A stretch of 7,859 nt of DNA from Thiomicrospira sp. UBA5634 (GTDB taxonomy: Bacteria; Pseudomonadota; Gammaproteobacteria; Thiomicrospirales; Thiomicrospiraceae): assembly GCA_002421475.1 (NCBI GenBank), contig DIJW01000089.1, positions 2,542 to 10,400 on the forward strand. Reading direction: 5' to 3'. How positions within the stretch are numbered: the stretch's first letter is position 1; every line of letters begins with the position of its first letter. The notes beneath the pieces are model-generated. The model made no database searches, was not told where the DNA came from, and worked only from the letters and a program-made list of their open reading frames with translations. Both the position numbers and the translations under genes were made by a program. Of this stretch, positions 1 to 6,058 are shown piece by piece.

Positions 1-1689
1 TATCAAGGTGGTTCGTCCAACGAAGAATGGCGCCAAATCCTCGTACAATTTGCGCTCCGTTTCCATATCTAATGCAGAAGTTGCCTCATCCATAATCACC
101 ACTTTCGGATTCTGCAAAATCATCCGTGCAATTGCTAAACGCTGACGTTGACCGCCGGATAACTTAATGCCATTACGCCCTACCAAGGTATCCAGCTGTA
201 ACTCCAAAGCACGCACGGTATCAGCCAACTGCGCCATTTCCAATGCTTGCCATAAAACCTCATCCACCAAATCGCGACCAAGGGTTAAGTTAAAACGAAT
301 ACTTTGATTAAATAACATCGGGGTTTGTAAAACGGTGGCGACTTGCTCGCGCACTTGTTCATAACCAATTTGCTCAATTGGTACCGCGTTATACAAAATC
401 TGACCTTGATCGGGGCGATAAAAACCTAACAACATCTGTACTAAGGTTGTTTTACCGCCGCCGCTGGCACCGACCAATGCCAGTTTTTCACCGGGACGAA
501 TGACAAAACTCAAATCATCCAACACATTTTCTGTTTTACCTGGATAGTGAAACCGTACATTTTTTACTTCTACGCTAACAGCTTGACTGGTAAATGGATT
601 AATTTGTGCCGCAAATACAGGCTCTTGTTGAAGATCTAACACACTATTAATTCGTTGTAACCCGCCGCTGGCGGCATTGTAACTATATTGAATCGCCAGC
701 AACTCTTGCACCGGCCCCATCATAAACCACAGGTAACCAAATACAGCCATCATCTCGCCGATACTGAGGCCGGAAAACACCACCATCAACATACTGACAC
801 CGCGAAATACATCAAAACCGACCAAAAAAATCAAAAACGATAATCGACTGGCGGCATCACTTTTCCACGTAAAGGCTTCCGAATGACGTTTAACCTCAAA
901 AGCATGCTGTCTGACGCGACTAAAAAAAGTACGGTCTTGATTAGCCGCACGCACCTGCTGCAATGCATCCAGCGTTTCGCTAAGCGATTGTTGAAATGCA
1001 TCCAAGGCGGTATTTTCGGACTTTTTAAGGGCTTTCACTTTGCGCCCCATGCGCATGGTGAAATACACCACAATCGGATTCATCAATAAAATAAATAACG
1101 CCAATTGCCAATGCAACCACAATAAAATCAAGGTCATACCGACCAAACTGAATACCGCGATAATTAACTTGCCTACGGTTGTACCGAGAAAGTTATCAAT
1201 GGTGTTGACATCATTTACCAGCGTTGCGCTTACCGAACCGGTGCCAAGTGTTTCATATTGCGCCATCGACACGCCCTGCACTCGCGCCAATAAATCACGC
1301 CGAATACGATAGGTCACATCTTTCGAAATCACCGTAAACTGCTGCATTTGCCAAACACCCAAACCAACACCCAACATCCGCAACAAAATCGTTAGTAATG
1401 TAATCGCTGCAATGTAATAAAAAGCTGAGTACCAATCTGCGGGGGCAATCATCTGCAACCCAGCCACAATCCAGCCGGGTTGATTAAGTAACACTTCATC
1501 GACTAATAACGGCAATAACAAAGGCAGCGGCACGGTGGCCAGTGTGGCGAATAACGCAATGATGTGCGCTTTGATCAGCAGTTTTTTATGCTGCTTTACC
1601 AGATAAAAAATACGCTGCCAAGAATAAGGCTGTTGCGTACTTGTATCAACCACCAGGCCTGGTGCAATATCCGTTTGCTCAGTTTTCAT
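1..1689 (-). CDS. ABC exporter, fused permease and ATPase (MsbA-like), 3' end outside window
   Basis: A half-transporter that would dimerise in the inner membrane and export a substrate using ATP. Translating the minus strand from the ATG at 1689 gives 563 codons that run off the window. About six hydrophobic segments occupy residues 40-330, roughly 40-66 and 88-112 for the first two. The nucleotide-binding domain follows: Walker A GASGGGKT at 407-414, Q-loop Gln455, signature LSGGQ at 510-514, Walker B VVIMDE ending at catalytic Glu535. The H-loop His lies past the window edge, so perhaps 30-50 residues are missing. The ATG overlaps the tatD stop as ATGA, which suggests translational coupling; the ribosome binding site is weak. 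Domain order and motifs fit MsbA/lipid exporters and also many multidrug exporters, so the cargo cannot be assigned. One CCAGGCCTGG copy encodes residues 10-12 (PGL). Confidence 0.93.
   Translation of the reverse strand, partial: MKTEQTDIAPGLVVDTSTQQPYSWQRIFYLVKQHKKLLIKAHIIALFATLATVPLPLLLPLLVDEVLLNQPGWIVAGLQMIAPADWYSAFYYIAAITLLTILLRMLGVGLGVWQMQQFTVISKDVTYRIRRDLLARVQGVSMAQYETLGTGSVSATLVNDVNTIDNFLGTTVGKLIIAVFSLVGMTLILLWLHWQLALFILLMNPIVVYFTMRMGRKVKALKKSENTALDAFQQSLSETLDALQQVRAANQDRTFFSRVRQHAFEVKRHSEAFTWKSDAASRLSFLIFLVGFDVFRGVSMLMVVFSGLSIGEMMAVFGYLWFMMGPVQELLAIQYSYNAASGGLQRINSVLDLQQEPVFAAQINPFTSQAVSVEVKNVRFHYPGKTENVLDDLSFVIRPGEKLALVGASGGGKTTLVQMLLGFYRPDQGQILYNAVPIEQIGYEQVREQVATVLQTPMLFNQSIRFNLTLGRDLVDEVLWQALEMAQLADTVRALELQLDTLVGRNGIKLSGGQRQRLAIARMILQNPKVVIMDEATSALDMETERKLYEDLAPFFVGRTTLI
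1653..1662. repeat. Palindrome CCAGGCCTGG, copy 1
   Basis: Perfect copy in the ABC exporter gene, extended to a 14-bp palindrome CACCAGGCCTGGTG (1651-1664). It is read as Pro-Gly-Leu, codons 10-12. Confidence 0.95.
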
Positions 1690-2468
1690 GCCTGCAAACC
1701 AAATAACCGATTAAAGTTATCGCTGGTTGCTTGCGCAACGGTTTCAAACGGCAACCCGCGTAACTGGGCGATTTCTTCTACCACATAACGGGTATAAGCG
1801 GGTTGATTGGTTTTACCGCGATACGGCACCGGAGCTAAATACGGCGAATCGGTTTCTACCAAAATGCGATCTAATGGCAACGCTTGCGCAACCGACTTGA
1901 GTTCGACAGCATTTTTAAATGTCACGATGCCGGAAAAAGAAATATAAAAACCCAGCTCTAAAGCTTGTTGTGCGGTGGCCAAATCTTCGACAAAACAATG
2001 CATAATGCCGCCAACTTGATCCGCGCCCTCTTCACGCAAAATCTGCAACACCTCTGGGGTGGAAGATCGGGTATGAATAATCAGTGGTTTATTAAGCTGT
2101 TTTGCGATTTTAATGTGCTGACGAAAACGTGTTTTTTGGTATTCAAGATCAACCTCCTCCGGCTTTTGATGGAAATAATCCAAGCCAACCTCACCGATTG
2201 CCAACACTTTCGGATGCGATGCCATTTGTAATAAATGTTCATCCGTCACTACCACCTCCGCCTCACTGCACGGATGCACGCCGATACTGGCATACACTTG
2301 CGGATAACGTGTCGCCAGCTCCAAAACCTGTGGCCAACGCGGCGGATCAATCGCCACACACAACATGCGTTCAACGCCATAATCCTGTGCACGTTTAATC
2401 ACTTCATCAACCGAACCCAACTGTTCACTCGGCAAAATATCTAAATGGCAATGTGAATCTACAATCAC
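1686..2468 (-). CDS. tatD: TatD/YcfH-family metal-dependent hydrolase
   Basis: A TIM-barrel metallohydrolase of the TatD family, whose members are cytoplasmic DNases or related hydrolases; the position after holB matches E. coli ycfH. Numbered from the GTG start, the metal ligands are His6 and His8 (DSHCHLD), Glu93 (GEVGLDY), His132 (IIHTRSS), His157 (GIMHCF) and Asp207 (VETDSPYLAP). I chose the GTG at 2468 for three reasons. It gives 260 residues with the family-like start MIVDSHCHLD. It has an AAGAGGA ribosome binding site eight bases upstream. It overlaps the holB stop as GTGA. The alternative is an in-frame ATG at 2489, seven codons earlier, with a poor ribosome binding site and a 25-bp overlap. 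The precise substrate is not evident. No copy of the CCAGGCCTGG palindrome lies inside this gene. Confidence 0.94.
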   Translation of the reverse strand: MIVDSHCHLDILPSEQLGSVDEVIKRAQDYGVERMLCVAIDPPRWPQVLELATRYPQVYASIGVHPCSEAEVVVTDEHLLQMASHPKVLAIGEVGLDYFHQKPEEVDLEYQKTRFRQHIKIAKQLNKPLIIHTRSSTPEVLQILREEGADQVGGIMHCFVEDLATAQQALELGFYISFSGIVTFKNAVELKSVAQALPLDRILVETDSPYLAPVPYRGKTNQPAYTRYVVEEIAQLRGLPFETVAQATSDNFNRLFGLQA

Positions 2469-3445
2469 GCCCAACGTCCTCTTATCCATTCACTTTCAAA
2501 AACCGGTTGTCGGATTGCTAACCCTTGCTCAACCTGTAAAAACGTCATACATAACGCTTCCAACAATAATTCTTTATTGGCGTTTTGCAACCAATCAAGC
2601 TTGGCTTGCAATACCCTTTGCTGAAAATCAAACCAGGCCTGGTTCAGCGGTATTTGCTGTTGATAAAACGCTCGGCGAATTGCGGTTACACTCGCCAAAT
2701 AAAATTGATCAAACACCTGTTCAGGCTGTGGCCATTTAAGCCAGTTGGCAACCACCTGAGTTACCGCTTGAGAACCTTGACGCAAGCTCTGTAAGTCCTT
2801 CTGCCAAGCTTCATCCCATTGCCATCCCTGCGCATTTAACCAGTTTAATGCTGCCAACGGTGCACCCCAATTAAGGCGTAATGCCCGTTTAAGTAAGGTC
2901 GCATCTAAATGCGGCAGCTGTTGCTGTAACCAGGCCTGGCTGTCTTCCATACTCGGTGGAGTAAAGGTTAATTGTTGACAACGACTTACAATCGTCGCCG
3001 GCAACCGATTCAGCTGATAGGTGGTTAAAATTAGGATCGTTTGCTCGGGTGGCTCTTCTAGAGTTTTCAATAACGCATTAAACGCCGAACTGTTAAATGA
3101 TTCAACCTGCTGTAATAACGCGACTTTATAGCCGCCTTGATGTGAAGTTTGCATCAACCGTTGGCTCAGTTGACGAACTTGATCTACGCCTATTTCTTTT
3201 TTGCCTTCCAACACGTCGAGCTGAATAAAATCCGGATGCGAATCTTGGCGAAATTGAATACAAGCTGAACATTGTCCGCAAGCGGATTCAGTCGCGTTTT
3301 CGCACAACAACCCTTGCGCCATGGCACGCGCAAACTCAGTTAAACCTAAACCATCCACGCCGGTCAATAAATAGGCATGGCCGTACCGACCTTGCTGACG
3401 CTGCCATAAAGCTGCATTCTGTTTTTGCCAAGGAAAAGGGGTCAT
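2465..3445 (-). CDS. holB: DNA polymerase III delta-prime subunit
   Basis: The delta-prime subunit of the clamp loader that places the beta sliding clamp on primed DNA. The 326-residue protein starts with MTPFPWQKQ and a HAYLLTG strand. The P-loop position reads GVDGLGLTE (29-37) with no Gly-Lys-Ser/Thr, as expected because delta-prime does not bind ATP. Four zinc-ligand cysteines follow at 48, 56, 59 and 62, then LLKTLEEPPE and an intact SRC sensor motif in TIVSRCQQL. The C-terminal collar region is Trp/Gln-rich and weakly conserved. The ATG overlaps the tmk stop as ATGA; GAGG lies 12 bases upstream, further than usual, so translational coupling probably matters. Two palindrome copies add QAW to helices in the less conserved C-terminal half. 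In Pseudomonas a pilZ gene usually follows holB; here tatD follows directly. Confidence 0.96.
   Translation of the reverse strand: MTPFPWQKQNAALWQRQQGRYGHAYLLTGVDGLGLTEFARAMAQGLLCENATESACGQCSACIQFRQDSHPDFIQLDVLEGKKEIGVDQVRQLSQRLMQTSHQGGYKVALLQQVESFNSSAFNALLKTLEEPPEQTILILTTYQLNRLPATIVSRCQQLTFTPPSMEDSQAWLQQQLPHLDATLLKRALRLNWGAPLAALNWLNAQGWQWDEAWQKDLQSLRQGSQAVTQVVANWLKWPQPEQVFDQFYLASVTAIRRAFYQQQIPLNQAWFDFQQRVLQAKLDWLQNANKELLLEALCMTFLQVEQGLAIRQPVFESEWIRGRWA
2477..2483 (-). promoter_or_regulatory. Ribosome binding site of tatD deciding the GTG start
   Basis: On the minus strand AAGAGGA lies eight bases before the GTG at 2468, inside the holB end. Spacing and match to the anti-Shine-Dalgarno are near ideal, and no comparable site precedes the upstream ATG at 2489. 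Confidence 0.75.
2633..2642. repeat. Palindrome CCAGGCCTGG, copy 2
   Basis: Perfect copy in holB, extended to the 14-bp palindrome AACCAGGCCTGGTT (2631-2644). It is read as Gln-Ala-Trp in LNQAWFDF. Confidence 0.95.
2930..2939. repeat. Palindrome CCAGGCCTGG, copy 3
   Basis: Perfect 10-bp copy in holB, 297 bp from copy 2. It is read as Gln-Ala-Trp in SQAWLQQQ. Confidence 0.95.
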
Positions 3446-4068
3446 ACGTTAATTAAACCTCGTAACGCCTGCGCAATATCCATTTGCACTTGCTCAAGTG
3501 ATTGCGCGGCATTCAGCACTCTATAACGTGCTGGTGCTAAATTGGCTCGCTGTAAATAGGCTTGGCGCACTGTGTCAAAAAAATTGGCCTGCTCTTGTTC
3601 AAAACGATCAATTTCACCGCCGCGTGCGCGTACTCGATTCATACCAACTTCAATCGGCAAATCAAATACAAAGGTACAATCCGGCGCAAAACCTTGCTGA
3701 ACCCACTGCTCAATAACGGCAATGCGCTCAAAGCCTAAACCACGCGCGGCACCTTGATAAGCGTAACTAGCATCGGTAAAGCGGTCAGAAATCACCCATT
3801 TCCCTTGCATTAATGCCGGTTGAATCAATTGCTGGATATGTTGTGCACGTGCAGCAAACATCAATAACAACTCGGTGTCTGCCGTCATTGTTTGATTGGA
3901 TTTATCCAGCAATAACCCCCGAATTTTTTCGCCTAATTCGGTTCCGCCCGGCTCACGCGTGATGACCACCTCTATGCCGTGCGTCTCCAACCAGGCCTGG
4001 ATATAACGCAAATTGGTTGATTTTCCTGCGCCTTCGCCGCCTTCCAAGGTTATGAATTTTCCGCGCAT
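3442..4068 (-). CDS. tmk: Thymidylate kinase
   Basis: Phosphorylates dTMP to dTDP with ATP, the last specific step before dTTP, in the cytoplasm. The 208 residues match the family length (E. coli about 213). Motifs in order are P-loop GGEGAGKS at 10-17, TREPGGT at 37-43 for dTMP binding, DRF at 95-97 followed by SYAYQGAARG, and an arginine-bearing lid region near 146-158 (RVRARGGEIDRF). The P-loop lacks a basic residue at the E. coli/yeast distinguishing position and the lid carries arginines, as in the E. coli-type enzymes. The start at 4068 has a strong AAAAGGA site eight bases upstream. The gene lies 42 bp after mltG and overlaps holB by four bases. A palindrome copy encodes QAW at 24-26, in the helix after the P-loop. 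Confidence 0.98.
   Translation of the reverse strand: MRGKFITLEGGEGAGKSTNLRYIQAWLETHGIEVVITREPGGTELGEKIRGLLLDKSNQTMTADTELLLMFAARAQHIQQLIQPALMQGKWVISDRFTDASYAYQGAARGLGFERIAVIEQWVQQGFAPDCTFVFDLPIEVGMNRVRARGGEIDRFEQEQANFFDTVRQAYLQRANLAPARYRVLNAAQSLEQVQMDIAQALRGLINV
3991..4000. repeat. Palindrome CCAGGCCTGG, copy 4
   Basis: Perfect 10-bp copy in tmk. It is read as Gln-Ala-Trp (residues 24-26), between the P-loop and the TREPGG motif. Confidence 0.95.
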
Positions 4069-4076
4069 GGCGTTAT

Positions 4077-4083
4077 TCCTTTT
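4077..4083 (-). promoter_or_regulatory. Ribosome binding site of tmk
   Basis: AAAAGGA on the minus strand, eight bases before the tmk ATG at 4068. It sits in the only gap in the window longer than ten bases (4069-4110). I see no hairpin or clear promoter in that gap. Confidence 0.8.
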
Positions 4084-4110
4084 GATTTGCTGACTCTGAG
4101 TTATTAACGT

Positions 4111-5193
4111 TTAATAAGGTTGATTCAGTATATAACGACGTACTGCACGATTATGGTCCAACAAATTGCTGGAAAAATAATGCTCACCATTACCTTTGGC
4201 TACAAAATATAAGCTGTCTGAATCATCCGGGTGTAAAGCCGCATGAATGGATTCACGGCTTGGCATCGCAATCGGTGTCGGCGGCAAGCCATTGATACGA
4301 TAGGTGTTATACGGCGTCAACTCACGCAAATCTTGACTGCGCAAACGCCCTTGATAACGTTCTCCCATGCCATAAATCACGGTTGGATCGGTTTGTAACC
4401 GCATCCTTTTTTGCAATCGACGCACAAACACGCCGGCCACTTGATGTCGTTCATGCGCTACCCCGGTTTCCTTTTCGATAATAGATGCCAAAATCAATGC
4501 CTCATAGGGTGTTTTTAGCGGCAAACCGCCATCTCGGTTAGCCCACTCCGTATTCAACGCCTGCTGCATCGCATCTAACGCCCGTCGTGCCAACATGAAA
4601 TCTGTATCACCTTTATGATAATGATAACTTTCCGGTAATAACCATCCCTCTAAACCACCTTGTAGCGATTGTTCTAAAGTTTGCCATTTAAGCGGATCAG
4701 TTTCTAAAGTTATTTTTGGCAATTCAGCCAGCTTAACACGTACCTGCGACCAAGTTTCACCCGGCACTAACGTAAACGGATAACTGACATTACGCCCTTC
4801 AACCAAAACCTGCATGAGTTCATCAAAACTCCAAGCAGGATCAATATTGAATTCACCCGGTTTTAATAAATGTGCTTGTTGTTTTAGCCGCACATACCAC
4901 ACAAAAGCCTGCGGTTGCTCCAATACTCCGGCTTGATGTAATTTCGCCGCCATCGCTTTGGCAGATCCACCACGCGGCAACTCCACGAGCATGGGTTCGG
5001 TTAAACTGGAAATAGGCCGTTGTGTGACATACACACTCAGAGCCAACACTAGCAACAAACTGATCAACAAACCCGATACGATTATTAATCCAATACGAGT
5101 AAAAAATAGCTGGCGGCTAAGTTCGCTGGCTCTGTTGGCCAAACGCTGTGTTTTAGATTGCGTGTTTTTATGAAGCGGTTGGGTTGGTTTCAT
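4111..5193 (-). CDS. mltG: Endolytic murein transglycosylase MltG (YceG-like)
   Basis: An inner-membrane enzyme that cleaves glycan strands of nascent peptidoglycan and is thought to set strand length. The 360 residues comprise a basic cytoplasmic tail (1-32), one membrane segment at about 33-56 and a large periplasmic part. An N-terminal LysM-like region (about 65-140, containing LKPGEFNI) precedes the YceG catalytic domain. The catalytic glutamate is probably Glu240 in LILASIIEKETGV, followed by VFVRRL, DPTVIYGMG and PYNTYRINGLPPTPIAMPS, all typical of the family. It starts ten bases after the pabC stop; the ribosome binding site is weak (GGTAGAG very close to the ATG), so it may depend on reinitiation after pabC. 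No palindrome copy lies inside this gene. Confidence 0.96.
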   Translation of the reverse strand: MKPTQPLHKNTQSKTQRLANRASELSRQLFFTRIGLIIVSGLLISLLLVLALSVYVTQRPISSLTEPMLVELPRGGSAKAMAAKLHQAGVLEQPQAFVWYVRLKQQAHLLKPGEFNIDPAWSFDELMQVLVEGRNVSYPFTLVPGETWSQVRVKLAELPKITLETDPLKWQTLEQSLQGGLEGWLLPESYHYHKGDTDFMLARRALDAMQQALNTEWANRDGGLPLKTPYEALILASIIEKETGVAHERHQVAGVFVRRLQKRMRLQTDPTVIYGMGERYQGRLRSQDLRELTPYNTYRINGLPPTPIAMPSRESIHAALHPDDSDSLYFVAKGNGEHYFSSNLLDHNRAVRRYILNQPY

Positions 5194-5203
5194 TCTCTAC
5201 CAT

Positions 5204-6058
5204 TCATTTCGAGGATTGATTCATTAGCCACGACCACCAGGCCTGGTTAATTGGTTCAATCAATGTTGTATCGTAACTAATCTCATCAAATCGTGCTACT
5301 GCCTGTACCCCACGAACGGCATTACAAATAAACACGGATTGAGCCTGCATCAAGTCCTGACGCGTGAGTTCGGTTTCTAACCAGGTTAAGCCCAAGGGTA
5401 AAGTTTTTAACGCGTTTAAACAAGTCCCACTCACACCAGCTTGATCAAGATTTGGCGTATATGCAACACCCTCACGAATCAACACCACATTTCCTTGCGT
5501 GCCACTGATTAATTGACCGGCGGCGGTAAACATCAAGCCATCCTCCGCATCCGATTGAACCACTTCATGCCGTGCCAGAACATTATCTAATCGATTCAGA
5601 TGTTTAATACCGGCTAAGTAAGGATTAATCGAAATCGGCGTCTGACATGGCATACACTTCACCCGCGGCATACATTGTTGTGGTTGCTGCATAACCTGCA
5701 TCAATCGGGCAGGTACCGGCATTAAATAACTTAAATAATGCAACTCAGGTGCAAGCGGCGGAGCATAAGCAACGCCGCCAACGCCACGCGTAATAACCAA
5801 CTTAATCACCGCCAGGCCTGATGACGCGCTCGCTAACGCGGCATTTAATGTCGCTTGCAACATTGACTCATCAATCTGAGGAAAATCTAACCGTTGCGCC
5901 GCAACTTTTAATCGCTGCAAATGCGCCGACCAATTTAGCACCTGTTGCTGATAACACAGCATCGTGGTAAAAAAACCATCGCCGTATAATAAGCCCCGAT
6001 CTAACACAAAGACCTCATCGCAAGGCTGAGCATTCAACCAGGCCTGGTTATGCATCAT
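5204..6058 (-). CDS. pabC: Aminodeoxychorismate lyase
   Basis: A fold-type IV PLP enzyme that splits 4-amino-4-deoxychorismate into p-aminobenzoate and pyruvate for folate synthesis. The reading frame is open to an ATG at 6085, but I place the start at 6058 (tandem ATGATG), because CGGAG lies seven bases upstream and the family starts shortly before DRGLLYGDGFF. This gives 284 residues and an 11-bp overlap with pabB. The PLP lysine is in YLAGIKHLNRLDNVLARHE (Lys152 from this start), and YTPNLDQAGVSGT is typical. Two positions are odd: the usual Glu of the E-x4-N segment is Ser (SGTQGN), and the usual GGRGY reads GGVAY. Three palindrome copies lie here: at codons 4-6, near the middle (one mismatch), and near the C-terminus (NQAWW). 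A related aminotransferase-like enzyme is possible, but the position beside pabB favours PabC. Confidence 0.92.
   Translation of the reverse strand: MMHNQAWLNAQPCDEVFVLDRGLLYGDGFFTTMLCYQQQVLNWSAHLQRLKVAAQRLDFPQIDESMLQATLNAALASASSGLAVIKLVITRGVGGVAYAPPLAPELHYLSYLMPVPARLMQVMQQPQQCMPRVKCMPCQTPISINPYLAGIKHLNRLDNVLARHEVVQSDAEDGLMFTAAGQLISGTQGNVVLIREGVAYTPNLDQAGVSGTCLNALKTLPLGLTWLETELTRQDLMQAQSVFICNAVRGVQAVARFDEISYDTTLIEPINQAWWSWLMNQSSK
5237..5246. repeat. Palindrome CCAGGCCTGG, copy 5
   Basis: Perfect copy near the 3' end of pabC, extended to 12 bp (5236-5247). It is read as Gln-Ala-Trp in INQAWWSW. Confidence 0.95.
5812..5821. repeat. Palindrome copy 6, one mismatch (CCAGGCCTGA)
   Basis: Imperfect copy in pabC; the inner 8 bp CAGGCCTG (5813-5820) is intact. 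It is read as Ser-Gly-Leu; the single base change turns a Pro codon into Ser, so this may be a decayed or forming copy. Confidence 0.7.
6038..6047. repeat. Palindrome CCAGGCCTGG, copy 7
   Basis: Perfect copy at pabC codons 4-7, ending one base short of the pabB stop codon and extended to the 14-bp palindrome AACCAGGCCTGGTT (6036-6049). It is read as Gln-Ala-Trp in HNQAWLN. Confidence 0.95.

Noticed and set aside
883..1312. Plus-strand open frames opposite the ABC exporter
   Set aside because: They lie antisense to the strongly supported exporter reading frame, have no recognisable domain, and resemble shadow frames.
1965..2444. Plus-strand open frames opposite tatD
   Set aside because: They are short, overlap each other and lie antisense to conserved TatD motifs.
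4069..4110. A promoter or terminator in the mltG-tmk gap
   Set aside because: The 42 bases hold the tmk ribosome binding site but no inverted repeat with a T-run and no convincing -35/-10 pair.
5201..5203. An ATG at 5203 as mltG start
   Set aside because: It is ten bases upstream of 5193 and so out of frame with mltG.
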